A stretch of DNA of 64,000 nt from Porphyra umbilicalis (taxonomy: Eukaryota; Rhodophyta; Bangiophyceae; Bangiales; Bangiaceae), in assembly GCA_002049455.2 (NCBI GenBank), contig KV918834.1, forward strand, positions 211,105-275,104. The letters are read 5' to 3'. The notes below the pieces were generated by a model. That model was not told where the DNA came from. It searched no databases and saw nothing but the letters and a program-made list of their open reading frames with translations. A program made the translations under genes and the position numbers. This document shows positions 44,099-53,500 of the stretch, piece after piece; the first letter of the stretch is position 1; each line of letters begins with the position of its first letter.

Positions 44099-45611
44099 GC
44101 TCGTACCGTAGCGGGCGGCGAGGCGACAGACGGTCTACCCCTGCCATGGGGCCATGGCGACACGGGGGCCCGGTGCCATGCATCTGAGGGTGTCGCCGCC
44201 CGCGCCACCGCCACCATTTTTGGGCCGCTCGACGCGCGCGCTGATGGCCACGGCGCCCACAGGTTACCGTTGGTGCCGTTGGGTTTCTCCCTTGCCGGTC
44301 CGGTCGTGGGCGGCAAGACGCCCGCGGGGTCCCCGACGCTGACCGCCGTCAAGCGGGCGCCGACGGTGAGGCATCCGCAGCAAGCAGCGTCGCCTGCGCC
44401 CGACTCGGCCTCGGCACGACCCCCCGGCGGGCCGCACCCATCGATCCACCGCCGGCGCGGTCGCGTCGACCCGCGTGCCCGACCGCCGACGCGTGCACCC
44501 GCCCCCCGCCGACGGCGGGGCCGTCGCCGAGCCGTCCCCGCCGCCCGCCGCCAAAAGCCGCGCCCCGCTTGGCGCGCTGCCACGAGGCGCCCGCGGCGCG
44601 CCGCGGCCGGCCCGCACACCTCGCGCGGCCGCCGGCGCCGCGGGGACGGCGCGGCCGCTGGGGCGGCGGCGGCGCCGCGCGCCGCGGCGGGGCGGCGCCG
44701 CGCGCCGCTCGGGCGGGGGCCCCGCGGCCGAGAACCCGTCGCCGCCCCGCCGGCGCGGGCGCCGACGGGGCCGCCCGACGGCTGTAGATTGGCTGGCGTC
44801 CACGCCCGGCCGCGGCCGTCGGTGGACTGGCCGCACCGCCGCGCCGCCGCCGACGGTCCGCCAGTGGCGCCGCACGCACGCGCCACTGGCGCGTGCGTGC
44901 GGCTGTGTGTCTGGCTGACGCCGGCGCCCCCCCCCTCGGCGCCCCGCCCGTGGCGCAACCCCACCGCGGGCGCGCGCCGGCGCACCCCCGGGCCGGCGCG
45001 TCGGTCGACCCGCCAGTGGCACGCGTGCCGGCGGCGCGCCGCTGCCCCGCCGTCGGGCCGGCGCTGGCCGCCCGATGGGTGGCCGGCGCGCGGCGCCCGC
45101 GCGGCGCTGGAGCGGCCGTGGCGGCGCGGCCGACCCGCCACGGCCGACGGGGCGTCGGCGGCCGGGCGTCGACGTGCAGGCGTTGGGTGCAGGGGGGTGG
45201 GGGTTCACCCGCCCCCGGCGTCGGCCGCCCCGCGGGGCAGCCGTCGCGAGGCAGCCGCCTCGCGACGGGTCGGCGCCGGTGCACGTCGCCGCCCGCGGTG
45301 CACCATCCGCTCCCCTCCCGTGCACCAGCTGCGCTACGCGACGCTGCTGCCACAGGAGGCCACCGTTGCACGGTCGTGGGCGCGGCGATGTCTGTGGCCT
45401 GCGTGCCAACGGGCTACAAAAGCGAGGACGGTGGCGGTGGCCCGGCATTGACACCCACGCCGACACCACGGCGTCCACCCCACTGCCTCGCCATCGACTT
45501 TCGCGGGTGGTTACCCTTTCACTTCCTGCTCTTTGGCCGCTTGCACCCCCCCTTTGGTGCCCGTGCTTGTCCTGCCGCCTCTGGTGGCATACCCCTTTAC
45601 TACTAGTCGCC
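44099..45611. other. GC-extreme gene-free stretch
   Basis: Frames of up to 520 codons on the minus strand (44264-45832) and 390 on the plus strand are mutually overlapping Arg/Ala/Pro/Gly sequences without domains, so I regard them as artefacts of GC content. Confidence 0.4.
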
Positions 45612-45770
45612 ATGGTCCCCCGTGTCCAGACGATGCTGTGTCTGTGTGTGCTGCTCGTCGCTGCCATCGCCTGTGGGACAGACGTCGTGCGCATGCCCAC
45701 GGCTGTGGCGGCCGCCGTTGCCACCCCCCCGTCGCTCCGCGGAGCGCCCGTGTCCGCCCCCACCAAGTAG
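45612..45770 (+). CDS. Possible small secreted peptide, 52 residues
   Basis: A short frame begins at ATG 45612 in an excellent context (GTCGCCATGG) and ends at TAG 45770. It opens with a short basic start and a hydrophobic stretch (VQTMLCLCVLLVAAIACG), then a polar tail, as expected for a signal peptide followed by a small secreted peptide. No homology is recognised and chance occurrence is possible. Confidence 0.25.
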   Translation: MVPRVQTMLCLCVLLVAAIACGTDVVRMPTAVAAAVATPPSLRGAPVSAPTK

Positions 45771-46086
45771 TGGTGCGTGCCGACCTTCTTTGCCCTGCAG
45801 CGCTCGTACAAGCCTCCACGCATGCCGCTCATTCATACGCCCTCGGTGATTCTCTTTCGGGCTGCGGAGGAGCTCCGCAAATGGCTGATTGACATCCCAT
45901 GGGTTCTGTGAGCAGTCACTTATTGGTGTTTGAAAAGCTCACTCTGGGAGGTAATCAAAGTGTTGACGTGGGTGCTTGCAGCCAATGGGTGCGATAAATT
46001 TCGAGAAGGAGCCAACGAGAAGCGAGAATTGGCCTCGAAACCCAGATGAGACAAAAGACTCCCCGCACAGTAGATCTTACACCAGG
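45771..46086. other. Left flank of the transposon pair
   Basis: AT-richer than the sequence to its left; no gene is recognised. It ends at the TA target dinucleotide 46087-46088. Confidence 0.4.
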
Positions 46087-46088
46087 TA

Positions 46089-46115
46089 CAGTCAGTGAGC
46101 AATTTTATCCGTACG
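46089..46115 (+). repeat. Left terminal inverted repeat of copy 1
   Basis: Differs from the right-end repeat by one base (C versus T at position 5 of the terminus). Confidence 0.9.
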
Positions 46116-46277
46116 ATTTTGCAACTTTTTTTCTATCCCGGATCAAGTCCCGCAATCGGCCTCCATGCACCAGCACGCGCCACAGTTCTCGACTTTGCCT
46201 CCACATGCATCGGCAGCGTGCGTCTTCGTGCGCCGACAGCTGACCCCCCCCGGACCAGAGCGCGGCTACCAACCACC

Positions 46278-47336
46278 ATGGGGGGACGTACTCGTCGTCC
46301 CCTGTCCGTCGGCGAACAAGAAACAATTTCTACTCTCCTCCGGCAGGGAAAGTCACTTGCTGCTATTGGTACGATTCTGGGGCGGCCGAAAAGCACCGTC
46401 GCCTACGCGGCGGAGGTGGCGCGGGCGACGGACAACGGTGCCAAGGTGGACAAACGGGGCCGCCCCAAGTCCCTGACGGAGCGAGAGCTGCGCTCCCTGC
46501 GCCGCGCCGTGGACGAGAACGGCTTCTCCACAATCCGGGCGTTGACGGAGAAGGTCAACCAGACGCGCACCCAGGCGGCTGGAGGCTCCCAGAAGGGTCC
46601 CGTCTCCACCTGGACGGTACGGCGGGCCGTCAAGGCCATGGGTTTTGAGTCCCGCGTGGCTTCCAAAAAACCCTACCTGTCGGACCGGAACAAGGCCAAG
46701 CGGCTGGTGTGGTGCTCAGAGCGCAAGGACTGGACGATGGAGTGGGCATCGGTCTTCTTTAGCGACGAGAGCTCGTATGTCGTCCGGGACGCGAGCGCTC
46801 ATCGCGTTTGGCGTCGACCTGGCGAGCGGTACTCCCCATCTCGGCTGCGCCCGACCTTTAAGAGCGGCCGCCAGAGCGTGATGGTGTGGGGGGCTTTCTC
46901 GGCGCTGGGACGGTCACCTCTGGTGCGCTGCGAGGGCAAGATGACGGCGGTCTCGTACGGCGCGCTGTTGGAGGAGCACGTTGTGCCCAGGATTGTTGAG
47001 GACTACGGCTCGACGGACGCGGCCTGGTTCCAGGAGGACCTGGCGCCAATCCACACGGCCAAGTTGTGCAAGGCCATCAAGCAGAAGCACGGTATTCGCG
47101 TCCTTCCCTGGATGGCGCAGAGCCCGGAACTCAACCCCATAGAGAACGCGTGGGGCGAGCTGGAGCGCCGGCTGCGGCTGCGACCGAGGATGCCCAAGAC
47201 CAAGGACGAGCTGTTTGCTGCTCTGTGTCACGAGTGGGAAGCCGTCCCCACCTCTTTCTTCAAGGCTTTGGCGGAGTCCATGCCTCGACGGGTGAAGAAG
47301 GTGATTGAGGTAGGGGGTGCGAGCACCAAGTGTTGA
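46278..47336 (+). CDS. Tc1-type DD34E transposase, copy 1
   Basis: The protein cuts out and inserts the element at TA sites. The start is ATG 46278 in a perfect context (ACCACCATGG); the frame is open further upstream to 46095, but that extension crosses the terminal region. Its 352 residues match Tc1 transposase length. Two helix-turn-helix units form the paired DNA-binding part: residues about 8-50 (SVGEQETISTLLRQGKSLAA then KSTVAYAAEVAR) and about 75-130 (ending STWTVRRAVKAMGF). The catalytic triad is complete: Asp in VFFSDESSYV (about 162), Asp in WFQEDLAPIHTA (about 253) and Glu in ELNPIENAW (about 288), with 34 residues between the last two. No stop or frameshift is present, so it could be active. 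Confidence 0.95.
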   Translation: MGGRTRRPLSVGEQETISTLLRQGKSLAAIGTILGRPKSTVAYAAEVARATDNGAKVDKRGRPKSLTERELRSLRRAVDENGFSTIRALTEKVNQTRTQAAGGSQKGPVSTWTVRRAVKAMGFESRVASKKPYLSDRNKAKRLVWCSERKDWTMEWASVFFSDESSYVVRDASAHRVWRRPGERYSPSRLRPTFKSGRQSVMVWGAFSALGRSPLVRCEGKMTAVSYGALLEEHVVPRIVEDYGSTDAAWFQEDLAPIHTAKLCKAIKQKHGIRVLPWMAQSPELNPIENAWGELERRLRLRPRMPKTKDELFAALCHEWEAVPTSFFKALAESMPRRVKKVIEVGGASTKC

Positions 47337-47403
47337 CCAGCATAGAGCGTGGAAACGATGATTGCATATTTGCAAAAAGATCCGCACTAATCTCAATATT
47401 ATC

Positions 47404-47430
47404 CGTACGGATAAAATTGCTCACTAACTG
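47404..47430 (-). repeat. Right terminal inverted repeat of copy 1
   Basis: Inward-facing copy of the terminal repeat, followed by TA 47431-47432. Confidence 0.9.
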
Positions 47431-47519
47431 TACCAACCTCCGACGATCGGCGGGGCCCGCTTGCGTGGTTGTGGCAACGTATGGCACTTCCCCAAAAAAT
47501 GGACACCCCGCGGATCGTA
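47431..47519. other. 89-bp unique spacer between the two Tc1 copies
   Basis: The spacer begins and ends with TA and is not palindromic, so it is genuine intervening DNA and not a folding artefact. It contains a C-rich segment and ATGGCACTTCCCC, with no coding capacity. Confidence 0.85.
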
Positions 47520-47546
47520 CAGTTAGTGAGCAATTTTATCCGTACG
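47520..47546 (+). repeat. Inner terminal inverted repeat of copy 2
   Basis: Identical to the inner terminus of copy 1 in mirror orientation. Confidence 0.9.
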
Positions 47547-47613
47547 GATAATATTGAGATTAGTGCGGATCTTTTTGCAAATATGCAATCATCGTTTCCA
47601 CGCTCTATGCTGG

Positions 47614-48672
47614 TCAACACTTGGTGCTCGCACCCCCTACCTCAATCACCTTCTTCACCCGTCGAGGCATGGACTCCGCCAAAGCCTTGAAGAAAGAGGT
47701 GGGGACGGCTTCCCACTCGTGACACAGAGCAGCAAACAGCTCGTCCTTGGTCTTGGGCATCCTCGGTCGCAGCCGCAGCCGGCGCTCCAGCTCGCCCCAC
47801 GCGTTCTCTATGGGGTTGAGTTCCGGGCTCTGCGCCATCCAGGGAAGGACGCGAATACCGTGCTTCTGCTTGATGGCCTTGCACAACTTGGCCGTGTGGA
47901 TTGGCGCCAGGTCCTCCTGGAACCAGGCCGCGTCCGTCGAGCCGTAGTCCTCAACAATCCTGGGCACAACGTGCTCCTCCAACAGCGCGCCGTACGAGAC
48001 CGCCGTCATCTTGCCCTCGCAGCGCACCAGAGGTGACCGTCCCAGCGCCGAGAAAGCCCCCCACACCATCACGCTCTGGCGGCCGCTCTTAAAGGTCGGG
48101 CGCAGCCGAGATGGGGAGTACCGCTCGCCAGGTCGACGCCAAACGCGATGAGCGCTCGCGTCCCGGACGACATACGAGCTCTCGTCGCTAAAGAAGACCG
48201 ATGCCCACTCCATCGTCCAGTCCTTGCGCTCTGAGCACCACACCAGCCGCTTGGCCTTGTTCCGGTCCGACAGGTAGGGTTTTTTGGAAGCCACGCGGGA
48301 CTCAAAACCCATGGCCTTGACGGCCCGCCGTACCGTCCAGGTGGAGACGGGACCCTTCTGGGAGCCTCCAGCCGCCTGGGTGCGCGTCTGGTTGACCTTC
48401 TCCGTCAACGCCCGGATTGTGGAGAAGCCGTTCTCGTCCACGGCGCGGCGCAGGGAGCGCAGCTCTCGCTCCGTCAGGGACTTGGGGCGGCCCCGTTTGT
48501 CCACCTTGGCACCGTTGTCCGTCGCCCGCGCCACCTCCGCCGCGTAGGCGACGGTGCTCTTCGGCCGCCCCAGAATCGTACCAATAGCAGCAAGTGACTT
48601 TCCCTGCCGGAGGAGAGTAGAAATTGTTTCTTGTTCGCCGACGGACAGGGGACGACGAGTACGTCCCCCCAT
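47614..48672 (-). CDS. Tc1-type DD34E transposase, copy 2
   Basis: It encodes the same 352-residue protein as copy 1, with the start at ATG 48672 in ACCACCATGG context and an intact DDE triad. The two genes converge, with stop codons 277 bp apart, so read-through from either would give transcripts complementary to the other. Confidence 0.95.
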   Translation of the reverse strand: MGGRTRRPLSVGEQETISTLLRQGKSLAAIGTILGRPKSTVAYAAEVARATDNGAKVDKRGRPKSLTERELRSLRRAVDENGFSTIRALTEKVNQTRTQAAGGSQKGPVSTWTVRRAVKAMGFESRVASKKPYLSDRNKAKRLVWCSERKDWTMEWASVFFSDESSYVVRDASAHRVWRRPGERYSPSRLRPTFKSGRQSVMVWGAFSALGRSPLVRCEGKMTAVSYGALLEEHVVPRIVEDYGSTDAAWFQEDLAPIHTAKLCKAIKQKHGIRVLPWMAQSPELNPIENAWGELERRLRLRPRMPKTKDELFAALCHEWEAVPTSFFKALAESMPRRVKKVIEVGGASTKC

Positions 48673-48834
48673 GGTGGTTGGTAGCCGCGCTCTGGTCCGG
48701 GGGGGGTCAGCTGTCGGCGCACGAAGACGCACGCTGCCGATGCATGTGGAGGCAAAGTCGAGAACTGTGGCGCGTGCTGGTGCATGGAGGCCGATTGCGG
48801 GACTTGATCCGGGATAGAAAAAAAGTTGCAAAAT

Positions 48835-48861
48835 CGTACGGATAAAATTGCTCACTGACTG
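48835..48861 (-). repeat. Outer terminal inverted repeat of copy 2
   Basis: Matches the outer terminus of copy 1 (C variant at position 5), followed by TA 48862-48863. Confidence 0.9.
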
Positions 48862-48863
48862 TA

Positions 48864-50512
48864 CGCACGAGGACCCCTCTCACAGGCACCGTGAGGGGCG
48901 GCTCGTTGTCGACGGAGCGCACGATGTCCTACAGAAAAGCTCAACACGAGTTCGAATGCAAGGATATTTCTCGCCCATCACGTGGCCGGGATTGCGGAAT
49001 CGAGGAGGACGAGCGGTCTGATGGCCCATTGTCTTAGCCAAGTGGGCCAGATATTAATATCGGGCTACTTGTTTCCATTAAGATTCCCAGTTTCGACATC
49101 GTGCAGGACATCGTGCGAGATGCACAGTGTCCACTTCGTGCAGCGCTAATCGGAAGCCCCTAACTGAACCCGCGGAGGCGGGTCGGCTGATTTCGTCCCA
49201 GTGAGAGCTCCCAATTTCGGGCCTCTGTGCCTGAAAAAAGCACATTGTGCAGGACATCGTGCCAGCCGATCGAGCGTGCAATCCCCTATGCGCAGCCGAC
49301 TGCTCAGCGCTTTCGCGAAGGCAGAAGAGTCCGCGTCCGAGGACTTCGATGTGCTTGGGGCACCTGTAGTGCATGGGTATCAATTGATGTGCTTTACTAT
49401 ATTTGTGCAAGAGTTCCGTCATGTACAAGTGTGAGTAGTTGACAGGCTGTTGATCCGTGGACCTGTCTCCAAATCCAACTGGGCGGCTCGACGGCGCTCG
49501 TGTTCCCTGGTTCTTCATGGGCTGTGCCCTCGAGCCCATGGCCCTGCGACTTCCTTGCGACGGACTCACCTTCAGTGATGGGCACATCTTCGAGTCCCGC
49601 GTATGGTCCTGAGCGGCATTGAGACGCCCGGTTCTTTGTACGTTCTTGCCTCTCCAGGTTGGTGGTGTCGCTCGGCTGCACCTTGCCCACCCTCCCTCGC
49701 CTTTGTGGCGGTGGTGCACGATGATTAAAACGCACTCTTCAGTGCTATTCCTCGTTGATGACCTGACGGACGTATATCGTGTACGGCCGTTGGGACTGAT
49801 ATAGCAACTTTTAATTGCATTTTGTATGAGTGCCAATGAGGACCTTGCTTTCAGGTCTCTTCCGCTTGCGCTTTGTTTATCGGGGCGAGTGCCTCGCTCG
49901 TCCATGTGCTGACTTGTTCTCGCTTATGTGAGTCATCTTGGCTGTTTCTGGCTTCCAGTGCTTCCGCGGTTGTCATGTCGCTCGATTGTCTCACCGTTGT
50001 GCATCACGCGCGCAGGTGGACCTGTCTGCGGTCCTTGCCTTGTCCCCCCGATAGAAACCCTATGGTTTGTAAAGAGCAGGGCCTGGCCTTGATTGTCATC
50101 TTCTCGTTGCATCCGGTTGCAGTGTGACGGCCGAGGCAGTCGCAAGCCCAACTGGAAGGCGCTGCCGACTAAGGGCCGCAGCATTTCTCATGGCGACTGC
50201 ATGGGCACGATGTTTCGTCAACATCGCCACACTCCACTGCCGCGTACGCCCGCCATCTCGCTTTCTTGCGCGCGAACGCTTGCTAGATAAGAACATGTGC
50301 ATTGGAGTCCTTCCTCAAGCGGAAGAACAGCGCACAGTTGAAAGCAATAGGCTTCGGTACTGAGCGGCTTCACATGGAGATGCGAAGCACAAAAACACAA
50401 GAGTAATCACCGTCTGTACAGAAAAGGGGAGCAAGCATGTACGCCAAAAGGGAGATGAGAGACGATATCAAGCAAGAAACAAACATACAACACAGGCAAT
50501 GCGAGACCGGGC
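48864..50512. other. Gene-free stretch between transposon pair and INO80
   Basis: A minus frame at 49078-49905 (275 codons) has no domain pattern. A short motif, GTGCAGGACATCGTG, occurs at about 49100 and 49247. The last 150 bp lie 3' of INO80. Confidence 0.4.
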
Positions 50513-53500
50513 CTATGCAGCAACCGGTACACTGGCACTGCCCGGAGTGGTTGCCACCGTTGTCACTGACACACCCGCCAGCTGCTGCGCCTTGTCGTCA
50601 ATGTCGTCTTCGCCCATGAGCAAGGCCGCCAAGTCACGCAGATTGGTCGTGTCCGCGTCGGCCTGGTCCGCTTCCGCCGCAATTTGCCCGCCCTTGATGA
50701 CGAGGTCGTTGATGCGCTCCTTCTGCAGCGCGCGACTGCGAATGCGGTCTTCAATGGTGCCCCGCGCCAGCAGGCGGTAGACGGTGACAGGGCGCTCCTG
50801 GCCCAGCCGGTGAGCGCGGTCCATCGCCTGCGAGTCGACCGTCGGGTTCCAGTCCGAGTCGAAAAAGATGACTGTGTCAGCAGCCGTGAGGTTGATGCCC
50901 ACCCCACCCGCACGCGTCGACAGAAGGAAGACAAAGAGGTCGTCGTCTGTTTGCCACTCTGCCACCATGTCGCGCCGATCTGCGAGCGCGGACTGGCCGT
51001 CCAGCCGCACATACTTGAAGCCGGTCGTCTGCACGTAGTTCTCCAGGATGTCCATGACCTTGGTGAACTGTGAGTAGACGAGCACCTTGTGGCCTTCCCG
51101 TTTGAGTCGGCGGAGAAGTGCGTCAAGCACCTGCATCTTGCCCGAGTCGGCCACCAGGCGGCCGCGGTCAGGCATGGAGATGGAGGAAGTGCCGACGGCG
51201 CCTCCATAGTTGCCCGACAGACCCCGCCACAGGGCGTAGTTCTCGGCCACGGACACGCCGCTGTCGACGGGAGGCGCGGGGTAGGCCGACGCCTCAGCCG
51301 CGCGGAGCGCGGCCGCGTGCGACGCGTCTCCGGGAACGAACGCATGAGCTGGCGGGGCTGTCGCGGCAGGTACATGTATCCGTGTGACTCGCAGCAGGCG
51401 TGTGTGCACCTCGACCATCTGGGCCGGAGACTCATGGCCGGGGAGTAGGATCGGCGCGAGACCCCCGCCCCCCGCTCCGCGCGTGCCCCGCATCGGTAGC
51501 AGCAACCGCCGGTGGGGCACGTCCAGTGGGTTCTCCCCACTCGACACGCCCTCGTCATCCGATGACCCGTACACCGTGCGCAGGCGATCCAGGCCTTCAA
51601 CCACACCCGCAGAGATCCGGTGCCACCCATACACGGGCGCAAGCACGCCTGCAATCGCGAATATCTCGGTGGGTGAGAGGCCCCCGGCCAGCCGCAGAGC
51701 AGACAAAGAGCCGCCGGGCACGGGCGTCGCGGGCGACTCCGTCTTGGCCGGTGGGAACCACTGCTTGGTCAACCGCGCCGGCGTGAGGGGCCCGCAAGTG
51801 ACCACGCATGCCTTCTGGCGCTCGGCCTCAGCGAGGGCGAGGCACTGCTGTACCAAAGACGGATAGGAGAGCGACAGCGCCGACTCCCGCACAAGCGTCA
51901 CCATCTGCGGCGGAGGCGGCCCGTCCGACTTGTTCGTCAGCACAGCCGGCGGCAGCGGCGAGATAGAGGGCGGGGGTGACCGCTGGAACTGCAGCGGCGC
52001 CGTCGGTGTACGTCGTTGGAACGTCTCTGGATGGTTGCACACCTTGCGCAGCTGCATGATGATGTTCATGAGTTGCCCCTTCTCCGACGCGTCTGCCGTC
52101 CCGCCGCCACCGCCCGAGTTAACGCCAAGCGTACGGCGGAGCTCCTCAACAGAGATGTTGGCCTTGATTCCCGCGTACAGCTTGCGCTGGCGGGGTGTCA
52201 GGTCGCAGTGCACTACCAGCTCCGTCTTGGGCGGCATCTCGTTCTCCACATCACGTTTGACGCGGCGCAGCATGAATGGGTCCAGAAGTGTCCGCAGCCG
52301 CGCGAGTGTAGTAGAGTCCAGCATTGACGAGGCATTCTTGGCGTGCCCCTCAATGTCTTTGGCAAACCAGTCCGCAAACTCCGTGTGGGAGTCAAAGACG
52401 GTGGGCATGATGAAGTGCAGCAGCGACCACAGCTCCGACATCTTGTTCTGCAGCGGTGTCCCCGTCAGAAGCAGTCGGTTGCGGCACGGGAAGTTGAGCA
52501 ACGCCTTCCAACGCGCGGACGCCGAGTTCTTGATCGCCTGCGCCTCGTCGAGAACCACGTGCTGCCACTTGACGCGCGGGAAATGTGTTTGGTCGGTCAT
52601 GAGCGTCTCATACGAAGTGACGCACACGTGAAACTCCGAGTCTCGCCGGTACATACGCTTCTGCGACCAGTGCTTCCGAAGCTCTTGCCGGTCGGCCTTG
52701 GAGCCCCAGTAGGGGAGCACACGCAGCGACGGGCAAAACTTGCCAACCTCCTGCTGCCAGTTGTGCAGCGTGGCCTTAGGCGTGACCACAAGGAACGGGC
52801 CCCAGTTGTTCTCCGCCTCGGCCAAGTACGCCAGGAAGGAAATCGTCTGCACCGTCTTGCCAAGCCCCATCTCGTCGGCCAAAATCCCGCTGATGCCTTG
52901 GTCGTACAGGGAGACGAGCCACGACAGGCCGCGAAGCTGATAACCCTTCATCTTGCCCAAGAGGATAGAGGGCTGTTTCACCGCGGCCACTTGCTTGTTG
53001 TCCGACCCCGCCAAAGACATGGCAGCTGCCGCCGCTTCCGCCGCGGCCGCTTCGACCGCAGCCGCAGACGCAGGTGTGTGACCCTCGGTTGCCGCTGGCG
53101 TCACCCCGTCCATCGCGTTGGCCGCCGTTGGTGCAGCCAGCCCGCCCTCGTCATCTGCATGACGCGCCTCGTCCGCCGCCCGGTCAGCTGCGGCCGTGTC
53201 GGAGATGGACCGTTGCCGCACCGTCTCGTTGTCAAACTGTGCTAGCTTGGCGCGGTGGGCCACCAGCAGCTCAGCAGCAGCGGCTTCAGACTTGCGTCGT
53301 AGCTCCGCATCGTCCTCCGTGCCAGTGATCGAGTCCATGGTCGCGTCTACACCTGGAGCAGCGACCGCAGTTCCACTGGACGCGGAAGCAGCCCCAGCCT
53401 TATCGGCGGCGGCGGCAGCAGATGTCGCCTGCGCCTTGGCTTGAAGAAAGGACGAGAAGGCTTCGCTCTGGCCAAGCAGGAAGCGGAGCTTATTCTTCTG

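Larger units (their letters stand above)
46089..47430 (+). mobile_element. Tc1-family transposon, copy 1 (1342 bp), intact
   Basis: The element is bounded by TA dinucleotides at 46087-46088 and 47431-47432. It has terminal inverted repeats of about 27 bp beginning CAGTCAGTGAGCAATTTTAT on the left and, read inwards, CAGTTAGTGAGCAATTTTAT on the right. It contains one uninterrupted transposase gene. The right end also carries the 16-bp palindrome TTATCCGTACGGATAA that the left end lacks. Length, termini, TA duplication and DD34E transposase are all typical of Tc1/mariner elements. Confidence 0.95.
47520..48861 (-). mobile_element. Tc1-family transposon, copy 2 (1342 bp), intact, inverted
   Basis: This is the mirror image of copy 1 about position 47475 and has the same length. 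TA dinucleotides flank it at 47518-47519 and 48862-48863. I found one difference, in the transposase: copy 1 has AAA at 46389-46391 where copy 2 has AAG (G at 48559, minus), a synonymous lysine change. The two copies therefore separated very recently or were homogenised. Confidence 0.95.

Noticed and set aside
44264-45832. Minus-strand frame of 522 codons and overlapping plus frames
   Set aside because: Competing frames on both strands all have low-complexity Arg/Ala/Gly/Pro composition, with no good start and no domain blocks.
46095-46277. Upstream 61-codon extension of the transposase frame
   Set aside because: It begins within the terminal repeat region and lacks protein character; ATG 46278 has a perfect context and gives normal Tc1 length.
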